DNA of 64,000 nt from Catellatospora tritici (lineage in GTDB: Bacteria; Actinomycetota; Actinomycetes; Mycobacteriales; Micromonosporaceae). Both the position numbers and the translations under genes were made by a program. The stretch spans positions 1 to 64,000 of the forward strand of contig NZ_JAHRCY010000028.1 in the NCBI RefSeq assembly GCF_019083965.1, given 5' to 3'. Every line of letters begins with the position of its first letter. Positions within the stretch are counted from its first letter, which is position 1. Shown here piece after piece: positions 56,088 through 64,000 of the stretch. The notes below the pieces were generated by a model that saw nothing but the letters and a program-made list of their open reading frames with translations, was not told the origin of the DNA and searched no databases.

Positions 56088-56410
56088 TCAGGACGCGGCT
56101 TCCTCGCCCGACATGGCGGCGGCCAGGCGCAGGTAGGGCACCGCTTCGGCGTGCCGACTCTGGCGTTGCAGCGTACGTCCCGGCATCAAGTGTGCGTACT
56201 CCTCGGTAGGATCGCTGTCGAGCACCCAGCGCAGCTCCGCCTCGGCCCGCTTGAGCTGGGCGGAGAGGTAATACGTTCGGGCCAGCAGCAGCCGTGGTGC
56301 AACATCGCCGGGGGCTTCGCGGACCACCTCCGCCAGCAGCGGGGCAGCGCTGAGATAGTCGCCGGCGTCGAAAAAAGCCGGCCACGCTCGTACGTTTCGA
56401 TGATCGTCAC
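56088..56410 (-). pseudogene. TPR protein with a homopolymer frameshift
   Basis: From GTG 56410 (GAGAGGGAG upstream) the protein starts VTIIETYERGRLF. At a run of six T (minus strand, about 56368) the frame must shift to continue DAGDYLSAAPLLAEVV, then APRLLLARTYYLSAQLKRAE and DPTEEYAHLMPGRTLQRQSR, ending SGEEAAS at 56088. Seven T would restore one open frame of about 107 residues with two TPR units. This may be a real mutation, a slippery site or a sequencing error. Confidence 0.65.
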
Positions 56411-56499
56411 CAGTTCTCCCTCTCGGCTGGATCGCGTCGGATCACTGATGATCAGAACATGGTTGACGTGACAACTATGCCGCTGGTCTCCCGGTCCGG

Positions 56500-56946
56500 A
56501 TGACTTCGCCGGTTCGTTCGGTCGAGGTCCCCGCGCTGCTGATCGCGGTGACAGCGTTCGGCCCCTGCGAGATCGTGCTGGCGCCGGACGACCCTCGGAT
56601 GCTCGAACTCGCCGCGTCGGCTGGCGCTCGGCGTGGCAGGACTCGGGCCTTCCGATCCGATGACAGCCTGGAAATCGAGTTCGAAGACCGGCGAGGTGGC
56701 ACGAGCCCGAGCGCTCCGGCAGGTCACCTACGAGCAGGCGCTGGCCGCGCTGGCGAGCATGGGGTTGCGTACGACCATGCCGGATGAGTGGGAGTGGGCG
56801 TGTGGAGCGGGCGCGGCGACACTCTTCCGCTGGGGTGACGACTGCGACGGACGTCTCCATCAATCTGAGCATCGCGAACCTGGACTTCGCCGGTTTCGCA
56901 GACGCCGCAGACGAGTCCGACGGGTTTCGAGGTTTCGACCGCGACT
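56500..56946 (+). pseudogene. Decayed gene with an FGE-like segment
   Basis: Plus-strand pieces in three frames: VEVPALLIAVTAFGPCEIVL and DPRMLELAASAGA; then VTYEQALAALASMGLRTTMP with DEWEWACGAGAATLFRWGDD; then FAGFADAADESDGFRGFDRD with a stop at about 56946. DEWEWACGAGAATLFRWGDD resembles the core of formylglycine-generating-enzyme-like proteins. From 56947 to 57093 there is no gene. Confidence 0.5.
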
Positions 56947-57093
56947 GACCCCGGGGTGGAGCGCGTTGCAGAGAATGTCGTGCTCCAGGTGTCACTGATC
57001 GACAAGCGGCGAGGTCTCCGGTAGACCGTTCAACGACCAAGAAGAACTAAATCGGAGACCTCGTGAATCTCGTATGTCAAGTCGTCTGCGTGG

Positions 57094-57240
57094 TCGGCCG
57101 CCGCCCGGCCAGCTGATCATGGAAGTAGCAGGTCGTCCGCCATCGTGATCATGTACTGGGGGTTCATGTAGCCCCGGAGACTCCAGACTTCGTGAACGAA
57201 GCTGTTTTCCCTGTTGAGAGTCCTTCTGGGGGCCGCGTTG
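57094..57240 (-). pseudogene. C-terminal fragment of an unknown protein (copy B)
   Basis: The minus strand encodes RNALPNAAPRRTLNRENSFV, HEVWSLRGYMNPQYM and ITMADDLLLP, with a stop at about 57112. It is the counterpart of copy A, with replacements in the less conserved part and an almost unchanged tail. The right half of the A-side hairpin is included. No coding precedes it. Confidence 0.5.
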
Positions 57241-57299
57241 GGGAGTGCGTTTCGGGTCGGGGTCCGACTCGAGTACATGGGTATTGCTACGGCTCGCTT

Positions 57300-58205
57300 C
57301 TACTTCTTCGGGCAGGCCAGTGTGGCGGCTGCCGGCGGTCCGGCGGGAAGCTGGGTGTCGGGCGCGGCGGGGAGTGCGCCGGGCGATACCGGGCTGCCGA
57401 ACTGGCTGTGGAACCGGTGCACGCCCTCCCAGCTGCCGATGAGGCGGAGTGGTTTGTCGGGTGTGCCGATCCAGGTGTTGAGTTCACGGTCGGCGTCGAG
57501 GTATCTGATGCGCACGCCGAACTCGTACAGGCCCTGGCAGGCGTAGACGTCCATCTTGATGTCGGCGGCGTCCCCACGTGAGACCGTGAACGTCGGTCCG
57601 AACGGAGCGGCTTTGGCTTGCGGGTTGTCGGCGCCGCCGTTGGAGACGCCTAGGTCTTTGACCGTGCCTTGGTCGAGAACTGTCTGGAGGTGGCGGACCT
57701 GGGATGGTCCGCCGCAGCCGGGTTCTGCCTCCAGGCCCCAGGCGGGTGTGACGTCGTGGCGGGCGAACACTTTGGGTTCCACGGCGAGGATCAGTAGGGG
57801 TTCGCTGTTGGCGCCGGTGAGGGTCATGTTGAGTACGCCGTGGTACCAGACGACGGCGTCGAGCTGTCGAAGCGCCATGTTCCTGACGTCTTCGGACTCC
57901 GACGGGGTGAGGGTGTCGGGTAGCTTCGGCCCGGTCCCGGCGACGGCGATCGTGGGATCGCAGAGGTACGGATCGTCTGGCGGCCACTGCGCGATGGTGA
58001 TCAGCTTCGCTGCAGCCGAGGGTGTGGGCTGCGGCGCAGGTGTCGGCCAGATCGCGTCGACCAGGCGATCGCCGAGCGGGGAGGCAACCGCTCCGATGAT
58101 GAGCAGCATGAATGCTGAGAGGGTGGAGATCACGGCTGCTCGGTGGCGGCGTAGCCAGGTCTTGGTGTTGCCTGTGCGGCGGGCGCGGCGATCTCTTGGC
58201 GGCAT
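57300..58205 (-). CDS. Membrane-anchored extracytoplasmic protein
   Basis: 301 residues from ATG 58205 (GGGAG six bases upstream; GTG 58241 would add 12 residues). A basic cytoplasmic start (RDRRARRTGNTKTWLRRHR) is followed by one helix (VISTLSAFMLLIIGAVA) and a Pro-rich linker (PTPAPQPTPS). The external domain contains WPPDDPYLCDPTIAVAGTG, SESEDVRNMALRQLDAVVWY and TFTVSRGDAADIKMDVYACQ, with six cysteines. I do not recognise the domain. Confidence 0.7.
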   Translation of the reverse strand: MPPRDRRARRTGNTKTWLRRHRAAVISTLSAFMLLIIGAVASPLGDRLVDAIWPTPAPQPTPSAAAKLITIAQWPPDDPYLCDPTIAVAGTGPKLPDTLTPSESEDVRNMALRQLDAVVWYHGVLNMTLTGANSEPLLILAVEPKVFARHDVTPAWGLEAEPGCGGPSQVRHLQTVLDQGTVKDLGVSNGGADNPQAKAAPFGPTFTVSRGDAADIKMDVYACQGLYEFGVRIRYLDADRELNTWIGTPDKPLRLIGSWEGVHRFHSQFGSPVSPGALPAAPDTQLPAGPPAAATLACPKK

Positions 58206-58328
58206 CAGAATCTCCCAGCTGGCGGCTCGGGAAGTATTCACTACGCAGAAGCCGAAAATCGGCGTAGCACTCGTGCGTCACTCGGTAGGGGAGTCCTCGG
58301 CTCCGCGTTAGCGTGAACTCCGCACAAG

Positions 58329-58542
58329 GGCCCTGTTGCATTGGGCGATCGCCAAGATCGGCAGCCGCAGAACTTGTAGCGAGATCGAACTCGCGCGCCC
58401 GTAGCGGACATCAGGATCGGGACAAAGTGGTGCTATCGGCATCGCTCGGCGGCGACCGATCGCCAGTTTTTGCAGGCCGTCCCATGCTCACACAGAAAGA
58501 TCTGCGGCGCCGGGCGTGCACGATGGCTAATGCAACAGCGCC
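58329..58542. mobile_element. MITE with IS6-like terminal repeats, copy 1
   Basis: 214 bp. The left end GGCCCTGTTGCATTGGGCG and the right end ...GCTAATGCAACAGCGCC form inverted repeats of the IS6 type. The interior has no gene. It differs at only a few positions from copy 2 at 60051-60265. No 8-bp target repeat is obvious. Confidence 0.85.
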
Positions 58543-58683
58543 TTCGGGCTGGGGGGCACGGCGAACTTTGACGGCGACATCGAGCGCTTGCGCGGAACTT
58601 GAGCATGATCACACTGCCCTACCTGCCGTTGACCTGCGGTTTAGTATCTCACGCGATCATCGGTACCCGATCGGAGCAGTTCC

Positions 58684-59847
58684 TTGTCCCACCCCTCCCT
58701 CTCTCCGACTGCCGACGCACCCCGCACCGGCCCGGCCGCCCGAATGTGGCCCTCGCTGGCGATGGCCTGGCCCGCGCTGGCCGTCTACATCCTCGTCCGT
58801 GCCACCGGCGTGATCGTCTTCCTGCTGTGGGCGGACCGGTATCACCGCGACGGCTGGGAGCTCCTCGGTACCCGCATGGACGGCGGGCAGTACCTGAAGA
58901 TCATGATCGAGGGGTATCCCGGGCCGGAGACCGTCTTCCACAACGGCATGGCGTTCTTCCCCCTTTTCCCCGCGCTGGGCCGGGCCGCCGACTGGCTGCT
59001 GCCGTTCCCTACCAGCACCTGCGCGATACTGGTCAGCTGGGCCGGGGCGCTGGCCGCGGCGTGGGGCATCTACGCGGTCGGCGCGCATGTCCGCGACCGG
59101 CGCACCGGCGTGCTTCTGGCTGCGCTGTGGGGACTGCTGCCGCACGCGATCATCGAGTCGATGGCATACACCGAGGCGATCTTCACCGCGTTCGTCGCCT
59201 GGGCCCTGTACGCGGTGCTGCGCGAACGCTGGATTATGGCAGGAGCGCTGACGCTGCTGGCCGGGCTGACCCGGCCTACCGCCCTGGCGGTCATCCCGGT
59301 GGTAGGGCTCGCCGCCCTGATCACGGTGGTCAAGGGCCGAGACCGTTCATGGCGACCCTGGGCGGCGATGGTGCTCGCGCCGCTCGGCTGGCTTGGCTAC
59401 ATCCTGTGGGTGGCCCAGCGCACAGGACGGTTGGACGGGTACTTCTACATTCAGGGTGAGGGCTGGGGATCCCGCTACGATGGCGGAGTCAACATGGTCC
59501 GCAAGGTGTCGGAGTTCCTCAAGTACGAGGCGAGGAACCTGGACTACTACCTCGTCCTGTTCGTGTTGGTCGCGGCCCTCGTCCTGCTGGCAATCTCTGT
59601 CATCGACCGCCAGCCGTGGCAGCTGGTGGTATACAGCGCGCTGATGCTCGTCATCACCCTCGGCGGAGAGAATTACTACAACGCCAAGGCGCGGTTCCTG
59701 CTGCCCGCCTTCGCGCTGCTGTTGCCCGTCGCGACCTCCCTGGCGCGTACCAAGACGGCCACGATGGTCATCATCATGGCGACCCTGGCGGCCGCATCGG
59801 CCTACTGCGGCGTCTATCTCGTGCTGATCTGGCAGTGGTCGCCCTAG
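58684..59847 (+). CDS. GT-C-type membrane glycosyltransferase (PIG-V/ArnT-like)
   Basis: 387 residues from a TTG start at 58684 with CGGAGC upstream; ATG 58744 (MWPSLAMAWPALA) is an alternative. About ten hydrophobic helices. RMDGGQYLKIMIEGYP in the first loop holds the Asp that binds the polyprenyl-phosphate donor in GT-C enzymes. MAFFPLFPALGRAADWLLPF and ESMAYTEAIFTAFVAWALY follow, as in mannosyltransferases of the PIG-V type. It probably transfers a sugar from a lipid carrier outside the membrane. It lies between two MITEs. Confidence 0.8.
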   Translation: MSHPSLSPTADAPRTGPAARMWPSLAMAWPALAVYILVRATGVIVFLLWADRYHRDGWELLGTRMDGGQYLKIMIEGYPGPETVFHNGMAFFPLFPALGRAADWLLPFPTSTCAILVSWAGALAAAWGIYAVGAHVRDRRTGVLLAALWGLLPHAIIESMAYTEAIFTAFVAWALYAVLRERWIMAGALTLLAGLTRPTALAVIPVVGLAALITVVKGRDRSWRPWAAMVLAPLGWLGYILWVAQRTGRLDGYFYIQGEGWGSRYDGGVNMVRKVSEFLKYEARNLDYYLVLFVLVAALVLLAISVIDRQPWQLVVYSALMLVITLGGENYYNAKARFLLPAFALLLPVATSLARTKTATMVIIMATLAAASAYCGVYLVLIWQWSP

Positions 59848-60050
59848 CATCGACCCCGAAGACAGGGGCGTGGGCACGGCGCGTGACCAGACTGCGGGGA
59901 CTGGACGCTGTCACGTACCTTCGCCCACTCGCCACCGGCACGGCTGATACGGGTGCCTGGCCGCAGCTGCGGGGTCGACGGAGGCTTGCGCGCGCTCCTT
60001 GCTCTCGCTCACGAGTAGCTCTGCCAGAAGCAGCCGAGGGGACGCTGTTG

Positions 60051-60265
60051 GGCCCTGTTGCATTGGGCGATCGCCAAGATCGGCAGCCGCAGAACTTGTA
60101 GCGAGATCGAACTCGCGCGCCCGTAGCGGACATCAGGATCGGGGCAAAGTGGTGCTATCGGCATCGCTCGGCGGCGACCGATCGCCAGTTTTTGCAGGCC
60201 GTCCCATGCTCACACAGGAAGATCTGCGGCGCCGGGCGTGCACGATGGCTCAATGCAACAGCGCC
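60051..60265. mobile_element. MITE with IS6-like terminal repeats, copy 2
   Basis: 215 bp, same orientation as copy 1. The few differences include G for A in GATCGGGGCAAAG and one extra C near the right end (GCTCAATGCAACAGCGCC). The right end adjoins the tail of an IS6 transposase, so this copy seems to sit at or in a former IS6 element. Confidence 0.85.
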
Positions 60266-60346
60266 CACCGAACTCGCCAAGGCGATCTGACACGAGACCG
60301 TCACCAAGCTCCACCATGCCCGGCGACCCGACAACGCAACAGCGCC
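60266..60346 (+). mobile_element. IS6 right-end remnant
   Basis: CACCGAACTCGCCAAGGCGA continues to the transposase stop and the right end ...CGACAACGCAACAGCGCC at 60346, as in the complete copies. Only about 80 bp remain; the front ends where MITE copy 2 begins. Confidence 0.8.
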
Positions 60347-60482
60347 GTCGCAACTCCCCATAGCGCGGGATGATTGCGTGTCCGGCGAGGGGAGCCTCAA
60401 CGGGCAGATCCCTCCGCCAGGAGGCGGAGGGCATACCATTGCGGTGCCTGTCTTGGTTGTACGAGCAGGGTGGGATTGCGGC

Positions 60483-61406
60483 TCACGCTGCTGAGGCACG
60501 TTGGTGTGGATGCGCCGGAAGGCTGTGAGCTTGGGATGTGAGCTTGAGCGGGATCTCCGAGTCGGGTGCTTCGTAGCGTCCCTTCGTGGTTCCGGTTCCG
60601 AGTAGCTGCTGGCGTAGAACAGAATCGCTGTCGATGCTGTCTGGAAGCCGCGTGTCGAACCTCGGCCGCAGCCACCGGAAGGCATAGCCGATGAAGACGG
60701 CGTGCCGTGTGTTGGGCGAATCGTTCGGGCTTCCGCCGTGCCAGAGGCGCCGGTCGAATATCAGCACGTCGCCCGCGGAGGCGAGGATGGGGATTCCCTG
60801 GTCGTGATGGAGACCGTCAGCGCTATCGGTTTGATCTGCCAACGGGATGCGGTGGCTGCCCGGCACGACCCAGGTGTTGCCGCATCCGGCGTGGTGGGCG
60901 TCCGTGAGGTAGAAGCCAGCTTTCACTGACAGACGTGGCGCCACTGGCAGCTTCAGGTCGCGCTCAATGCCGTCGCTGTCCTGATGGAATCTCAAACCTG
61001 CCCCAGTGGGGTTGCGGCCATCTGGTTCCGCCGGGTCTTCAGATTGGTCCGGGTTACCTGCTGACCGTGAGATGGCTTCGCTCATGTAGACGTAGATGTT
61101 GTCGCCGAGCATGCGTAAGACCAGCGACAGCACGAGGGGATCATCGACGAGGTCGACTAGCTGGGGGTCGTATGAGATGACATCGTTGATTACGAGATCT
61201 GGGTGGCGGGTCTCCCACCCCGGGTCGATCTGACTGCCTAGCCGCTCGAGGATATTTCGATAGCGAGCAACGTGCTGCGGGGAAAGTCTGCCACTTAAGA
61301 GGATCAAACCCCAGTTCTCAAAGTCGTCGATCGCAACTTTGAGCTGCTCTGGTGTCTCCAAATCAGATGGATCATATCTCGGGATGTGTGGTGTGGCCGA
61401 GGTCAT
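60483..61406 (-). CDS. Phytanoyl-CoA dioxygenase-family Fe(II)/2-oxoglutarate enzyme
   Basis: 307 residues from ATG 61406, with GGGAGG upstream. RFHQDSDG gives the iron ligands His and Asp (about 141 and 143). IFDRRLWHGGSPN gives the distal His (about 223), and NTRHAVF the Arg (about 234) that holds 2-oxoglutarate. WVVPGSHRIPL is the usual signature loop. These enzymes hydroxylate or otherwise oxidise small molecules, often in natural-product pathways. It is divergent from the dehydrogenase gene. Confidence 0.88.
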   Translation of the reverse strand: MTSATPHIPRYDPSDLETPEQLKVAIDDFENWGLILLSGRLSPQHVARYRNILERLGSQIDPGWETRHPDLVINDVISYDPQLVDLVDDPLVLSLVLRMLGDNIYVYMSEAISRSAGNPDQSEDPAEPDGRNPTGAGLRFHQDSDGIERDLKLPVAPRLSVKAGFYLTDAHHAGCGNTWVVPGSHRIPLADQTDSADGLHHDQGIPILASAGDVLIFDRRLWHGGSPNDSPNTRHAVFIGYAFRWLRPRFDTRLPDSIDSDSVLRQQLLGTGTTKGRYEAPDSEIPLKLTSQAHSLPAHPHQRASAA

Positions 61407-61648
61407 TGGGAGTGACCTCCCGCAGACCGGCTCGGACAAGCGTGGCGCTCTAAGTCTCTCAACGGGACCTCCCGCAATGCTGCAGACAGGTTAAATCACG
61501 GCAAACTTCGCAGAGTGTGACGACCTCGCATGCTAGCCGAACATAGGGCAACGTCGATTATAGCAAGATGATGGCGGTCTAGCTAGGCTGGCAGTGTGCT
61601 GATGCTCGGTGAGGGAGCGGCGCCGCCGGGAATGGCGGTGCTCTGATC

Positions 61649-62674
61649 GTGCCGAAGGTGCTGATGGCCGATGGCCACAACGGTCTTTGCTTCGTCGATA
61701 CGCCGTCTTGCCCCCTGCAGCCGTGGCAGGTTCGTGTCTCGGTGACGTGCACGCTGGTCAGTCCGGGAACTGAACTGCATTACCTCGATGTCGCGATGCG
61801 GACGGGGTCACGGTATCCACTTGGCTATTGCGCTGCCGGCCGGGTCACCGAGGTCGGCGTGAAGGCAGGCGATCTTCGCCCTGGCGACCGGGTTATCGCG
61901 ATGGGATGGGGGGCCGCAGTCCACGCCGACGAGGTCGTCGTCCCACGCCTGCTCTGCTGCCGGCTACCCGATCACGTCACGTTCGATGACGCCGTGATCG
62001 CCAACCTCGCGGCGACGGCGGTGCACGCACTGGACCGCGGTGGTGTCCGGGAGGGCGACGAGGTGACCGTCATCGGCGCGGGGATTGTCGGCCAGTTGCT
62101 CGCCCAGGCGGCGCGGGCCCGCACGTCCGGCGCGGTCACGGTCGTCGACGTCTCCGATGAGAGACTGGCGACGGTGCGCGCGACGGCAGTGCGGACGATA
62201 CAGGGTGCGGAATTCATCGAATCCGGCTACGAGACATCCTCTGCCACAAGGTGCGCGTTCGTGTGCGTGTCCGGGGACGCGACCGCTGCCATGGGTGCGG
62301 CCTTGTCATGGGTGGCTGCCGGGAAGTTCCGTGGGAGAGTCGTTGCCGTCGGCCGCTTCGCCGCCAGCATCGACTTCTCGGCCGACCTTGGCAACGTCGA
62401 CATCCGGGTGGCCTCGCGCTGTGGTGCAGGCTACCGGGACGACGAGTACCTGTCGGGGCAGCGCGGTGTCGCGGTGCCACCTGGTGAGGCTACGGTTGAC
62501 CATAACCTCGCGCGGGCGCTGGACCTCGTCGCCTCGGGCGTCCTCGGCCGTCGGCACATGGCGATCCCGGTCGCTGCGTTTACTGAGGCGGTGTCCGTGT
62601 ACGACCGGCTACGCACTGATCGTTCGATCGTTTCGGTCATCTTGCGATATGAGCCAGTGAACGGCTCCCCATGA
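61649..62674 (+). CDS. Medium-chain (zinc-type) dehydrogenase-like protein
   Basis: 341 residues from GTG 61649. The GroES-like part has TLVSPGTELHYLDVAMR and GDRVIAMGWGAAVHADEVVV. The Rossmann part has EVTVIGAGIVGQLLAQAARA (GAGIVG). The SPGTE motif places it with BchC-like and secondary-metabolism MDR enzymes rather than ordinary alcohol dehydrogenases. The structural-zinc cysteines are not apparent. Substrate unknown; it faces away from the PhyH-like gene. Confidence 0.83.
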   Translation: MPKVLMADGHNGLCFVDTPSCPLQPWQVRVSVTCTLVSPGTELHYLDVAMRTGSRYPLGYCAAGRVTEVGVKAGDLRPGDRVIAMGWGAAVHADEVVVPRLLCCRLPDHVTFDDAVIANLAATAVHALDRGGVREGDEVTVIGAGIVGQLLAQAARARTSGAVTVVDVSDERLATVRATAVRTIQGAEFIESGYETSSATRCAFVCVSGDATAAMGAALSWVAAGKFRGRVVAVGRFAASIDFSADLGNVDIRVASRCGAGYRDDEYLSGQRGVAVPPGEATVDHNLARALDLVASGVLGRRHMAIPVAAFTEAVSVYDRLRTDRSIVSVILRYEPVNGSP

Positions 62675-62856
62675 CTGGAAGAGTCGCCGCCCAGCTGGCG
62701 CCCGGATGGTCGCACTCCGCCCGCTTGGCCGGTAGGCTGTCGCATCAGCACAGTTCTGGGTATGCGTCATCGTAGTCAACGGCGCCAACCGGTTTGGGGT
62801 TGCGCTGCCAGGGGACGCTGGCCGCAAGCCATCGAGCTACCGATATGCTTGGCTCT

Positions 62857-63210
62857 ATGGACCGCCTGGTGATATACCATAACCCTGTTTGCCGCCAGTC
62901 GCGTGGCGTCGAGGAGATCCTGCGTGAACGCGGCGTCGACTGCGAAGTCATTCGCTACCTCGACAACCCGTTAACGCGTGAGGACTTCGAGCGGATCCTT
63001 GCCCTCCTTCCGGACGAACCAGCAGACCTCGTCCGCAAGGACAAGCGCTTCGAGGAACTCGGACTGAATGAGGCCGATTACCAGACGCCGGAGCAGGTGA
63101 TCGAGGTGCTACTCGCCCATCCCGAGCTCATGCAGCGCCCTATCGTCATCCGCGGTGACCGGGCCGTCGTGGCGCGCCCTTCCGAGAAGGTCCTCGACCT
63201 GCTCGACTGA
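62857..63210 (+). CDS. arsC: ArsC-family arsenate reductase-like protein (glutaredoxin type)
   Basis: 117 residues from ATG 62857 (ATG 62845 possible). YHNPVCRQSRG holds the catalytic Cys (residue 12). YLDNPLTREDFERIL and LMQRPIVIRGDRAVVARPSE follow, the latter with the RP(I/V) loop of the family. The usual function is reduction of arsenate with glutathione or mycothiol plus a glutaredoxin; Spx/YffB-like relatives look similar. No other ars genes are visible. Confidence 0.8.
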   Translation: MDRLVIYHNPVCRQSRGVEEILRERGVDCEVIRYLDNPLTREDFERILALLPDEPADLVRKDKRFEELGLNEADYQTPEQVIEVLLAHPELMQRPIVIRGDRAVVARPSEKVLDLLD

Positions 63211-63284
63211 CTTCCCCAGCACACGGCGATGCGGAGACGCATATTTGGGCAGGCCGCAGCGCTTCAAATCGGAAGTCGGCTTTG

Positions 63285-64000
63285 TCAGGCACGTGTGAAG
63301 GTGTCAGCAGCGTGAAAGGCTGACGTGAGCGTGTCGACGAGGAAGGCTTCATCGGCAGGGTCGAGCAGCATCGGCGGCACGATCTTCACACTGTTGCCTG
63401 CTACACCACCAGGGAACAGGAGTAGCCCGGCATCGGCTGCGGATTCGCGGAACCGGGCGGCGAGCCTCGGAGCCGGAGCGCCATCAAGGACGCAGTCGAA
63501 CGCCGCGAGGGCACCCTTGACGCGTATCTCACCAACCCATTGATGGCGGGCTGCCGCAGCCCGCAGGCAGTCTTCCATCCGGGTGCCGAGCAAACGTGCG
63601 CGTGTTACCACCTGTTCCTGTTCAACGGCGTCGAGGACGGCCAACGCGGCGGCAGCCGACACGGGGTTCCCGGAATATGTCGATGTCTGTACACCGCTGG
63701 GCAGGGCGTCGAGGATCTCCCGTTCGCCGGTGACGGCAGCGATCGGGAACCCGTTGCCGAGTGCTTTCCCAACGAGAAGGAGGTCTGGCGGCGAGACCAT
63801 GTCGTCGCTGCAGAACAGCCTTCCCGCACGCGCGATCCCGGTGTGGATCTCGTCGAGCACGAACAGCGCGCCACAAGCGTGAACACGGGCGGCGATGTCG
63901 TCGAGCAGGCCGGGTTCCACGACATACACCCCTTCGGTCACCTGGACCGGTTCCACAATCACGGCGGCGACTCCTCCCTGCGCGCCGCCGTCGAGGATCG
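63285..64000 (-). CDS. Class III aminotransferase (partial, runs off the window)
   Basis: Only the C-terminal about 238 residues are visible. LFVLDEIHTGIARAGRLF has the Asp that pairs with the PLP nitrogen. LLLVGKALGNGFPIAAVTG has the Schiff-base Lys. TSTYSGNPVSAAAALAVL follows. Members transfer amino groups between amino acids or amines and keto acids. The start lies beyond 64000. With the PhyH-like and MDR genes this may belong to a small biosynthetic group. Confidence 0.88.
   Translation of the reverse strand, partial: ILDGGAQGGVAAVIVEPVQVTEGVYVVEPGLLDDIAARVHACGALFVLDEIHTGIARAGRLFCSDDMVSPPDLLLVGKALGNGFPIAAVTGEREILDALPSGVQTSTYSGNPVSAAAALAVLDAVEQEQVVTRARLLGTRMEDCLRAAAARHQWVGEIRVKGALAAFDCVLDGAPAPRLAARFRESAADAGLLLFPGGVAGNSVKIVPPMLLDPADEAFLVDTLTSAFHAADTFTRA

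Overview
The window reads as high-GC actinomycete DNA. Most genes use GC-rich third positions, GTG and TTG starts occur, and several families are typical of actinomycetes: SARP regulators, DUF6221, IS6- and IS110-type transposases, TIR/beta-propeller membrane proteins and FxSxx/NB-ARC-type TPR repeats. Micromonosporaceae or a relative is my guess; nothing in the sequence proves the genus. I see no rRNA, tRNA, CRISPR array or replication origin.

Layout. 1-17.6 kb is accessory DNA. It holds an IS6 end, a TPR remnant, a TIR/propeller membrane protein with a propeller-like lipoprotein, an FnIII membrane protein, an IS5/integrase chimera, a three-gene HTTM membrane cassette with a small leader-like peptide, poorly known plasmid- or phage-like genes, an intact IS6 copy, and a translationally coupled pair of TIR/propeller proteins. 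17.6-24 kb is a graveyard: broken transposases, a Roco (LRR-GTPase) gene that lost its centre, DUF6221, a NADAR remnant, a nucleoside deoxyribosyltransferase-like gene and two colliding IS6 copies. 24-29 kb holds a 1197-residue protein of no family I recognise, followed by two back-to-back IS6 copies. 29-39.8 kb looks more chromosomal: a large SARP/ATPase regulator, a secreted M4 metalloprotease, dehydrogenase and hydrolase fragments, a MerR gene with a textbook spacer-dyad promoter, and a TetR/SDR divergent pair. 39.8-47.2 kb again has fragments, a soluble TIR with a seven-bladed WD40 propeller, an uncharacterised 294-residue protein, IS110, a frameshifted IS6 copy and a dead two-component system. 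47.3-58.2 kb has secreted and envelope proteins (RCC1-type, ricin/beta-helix, small exported proteins) among more fragments. 58.3-60.3 kb is a GT-C-like membrane glycosyltransferase flanked by two nearly identical MITEs with IS6-like ends. 60.5-64 kb holds a phytanoyl-CoA dioxygenase-like enzyme, a medium-chain dehydrogenase, an ArsC-type reductase and a class III aminotransferase running off the end.

Themes. (1) IS6-family elements and their ends appear in at least ten places and explain many truncations. (2) Four TIR or TIR-like proteins with beta-propellers, plus Roco, NADAR and TPR remnants, suggest repeated acquisition and loss of NAD- or nucleotide-linked conflict genes. (3) The least explained intact units are the HTTM/FFAPNP/peptide cassette (7.8-9.5 kb), the 1197-residue protein (24.0-27.6 kb) and the MITE-flanked glycosyltransferase (58.3-60.3 kb). 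Coordinates of fragments and IS ends come from reading by eye and may be off by a few bases.
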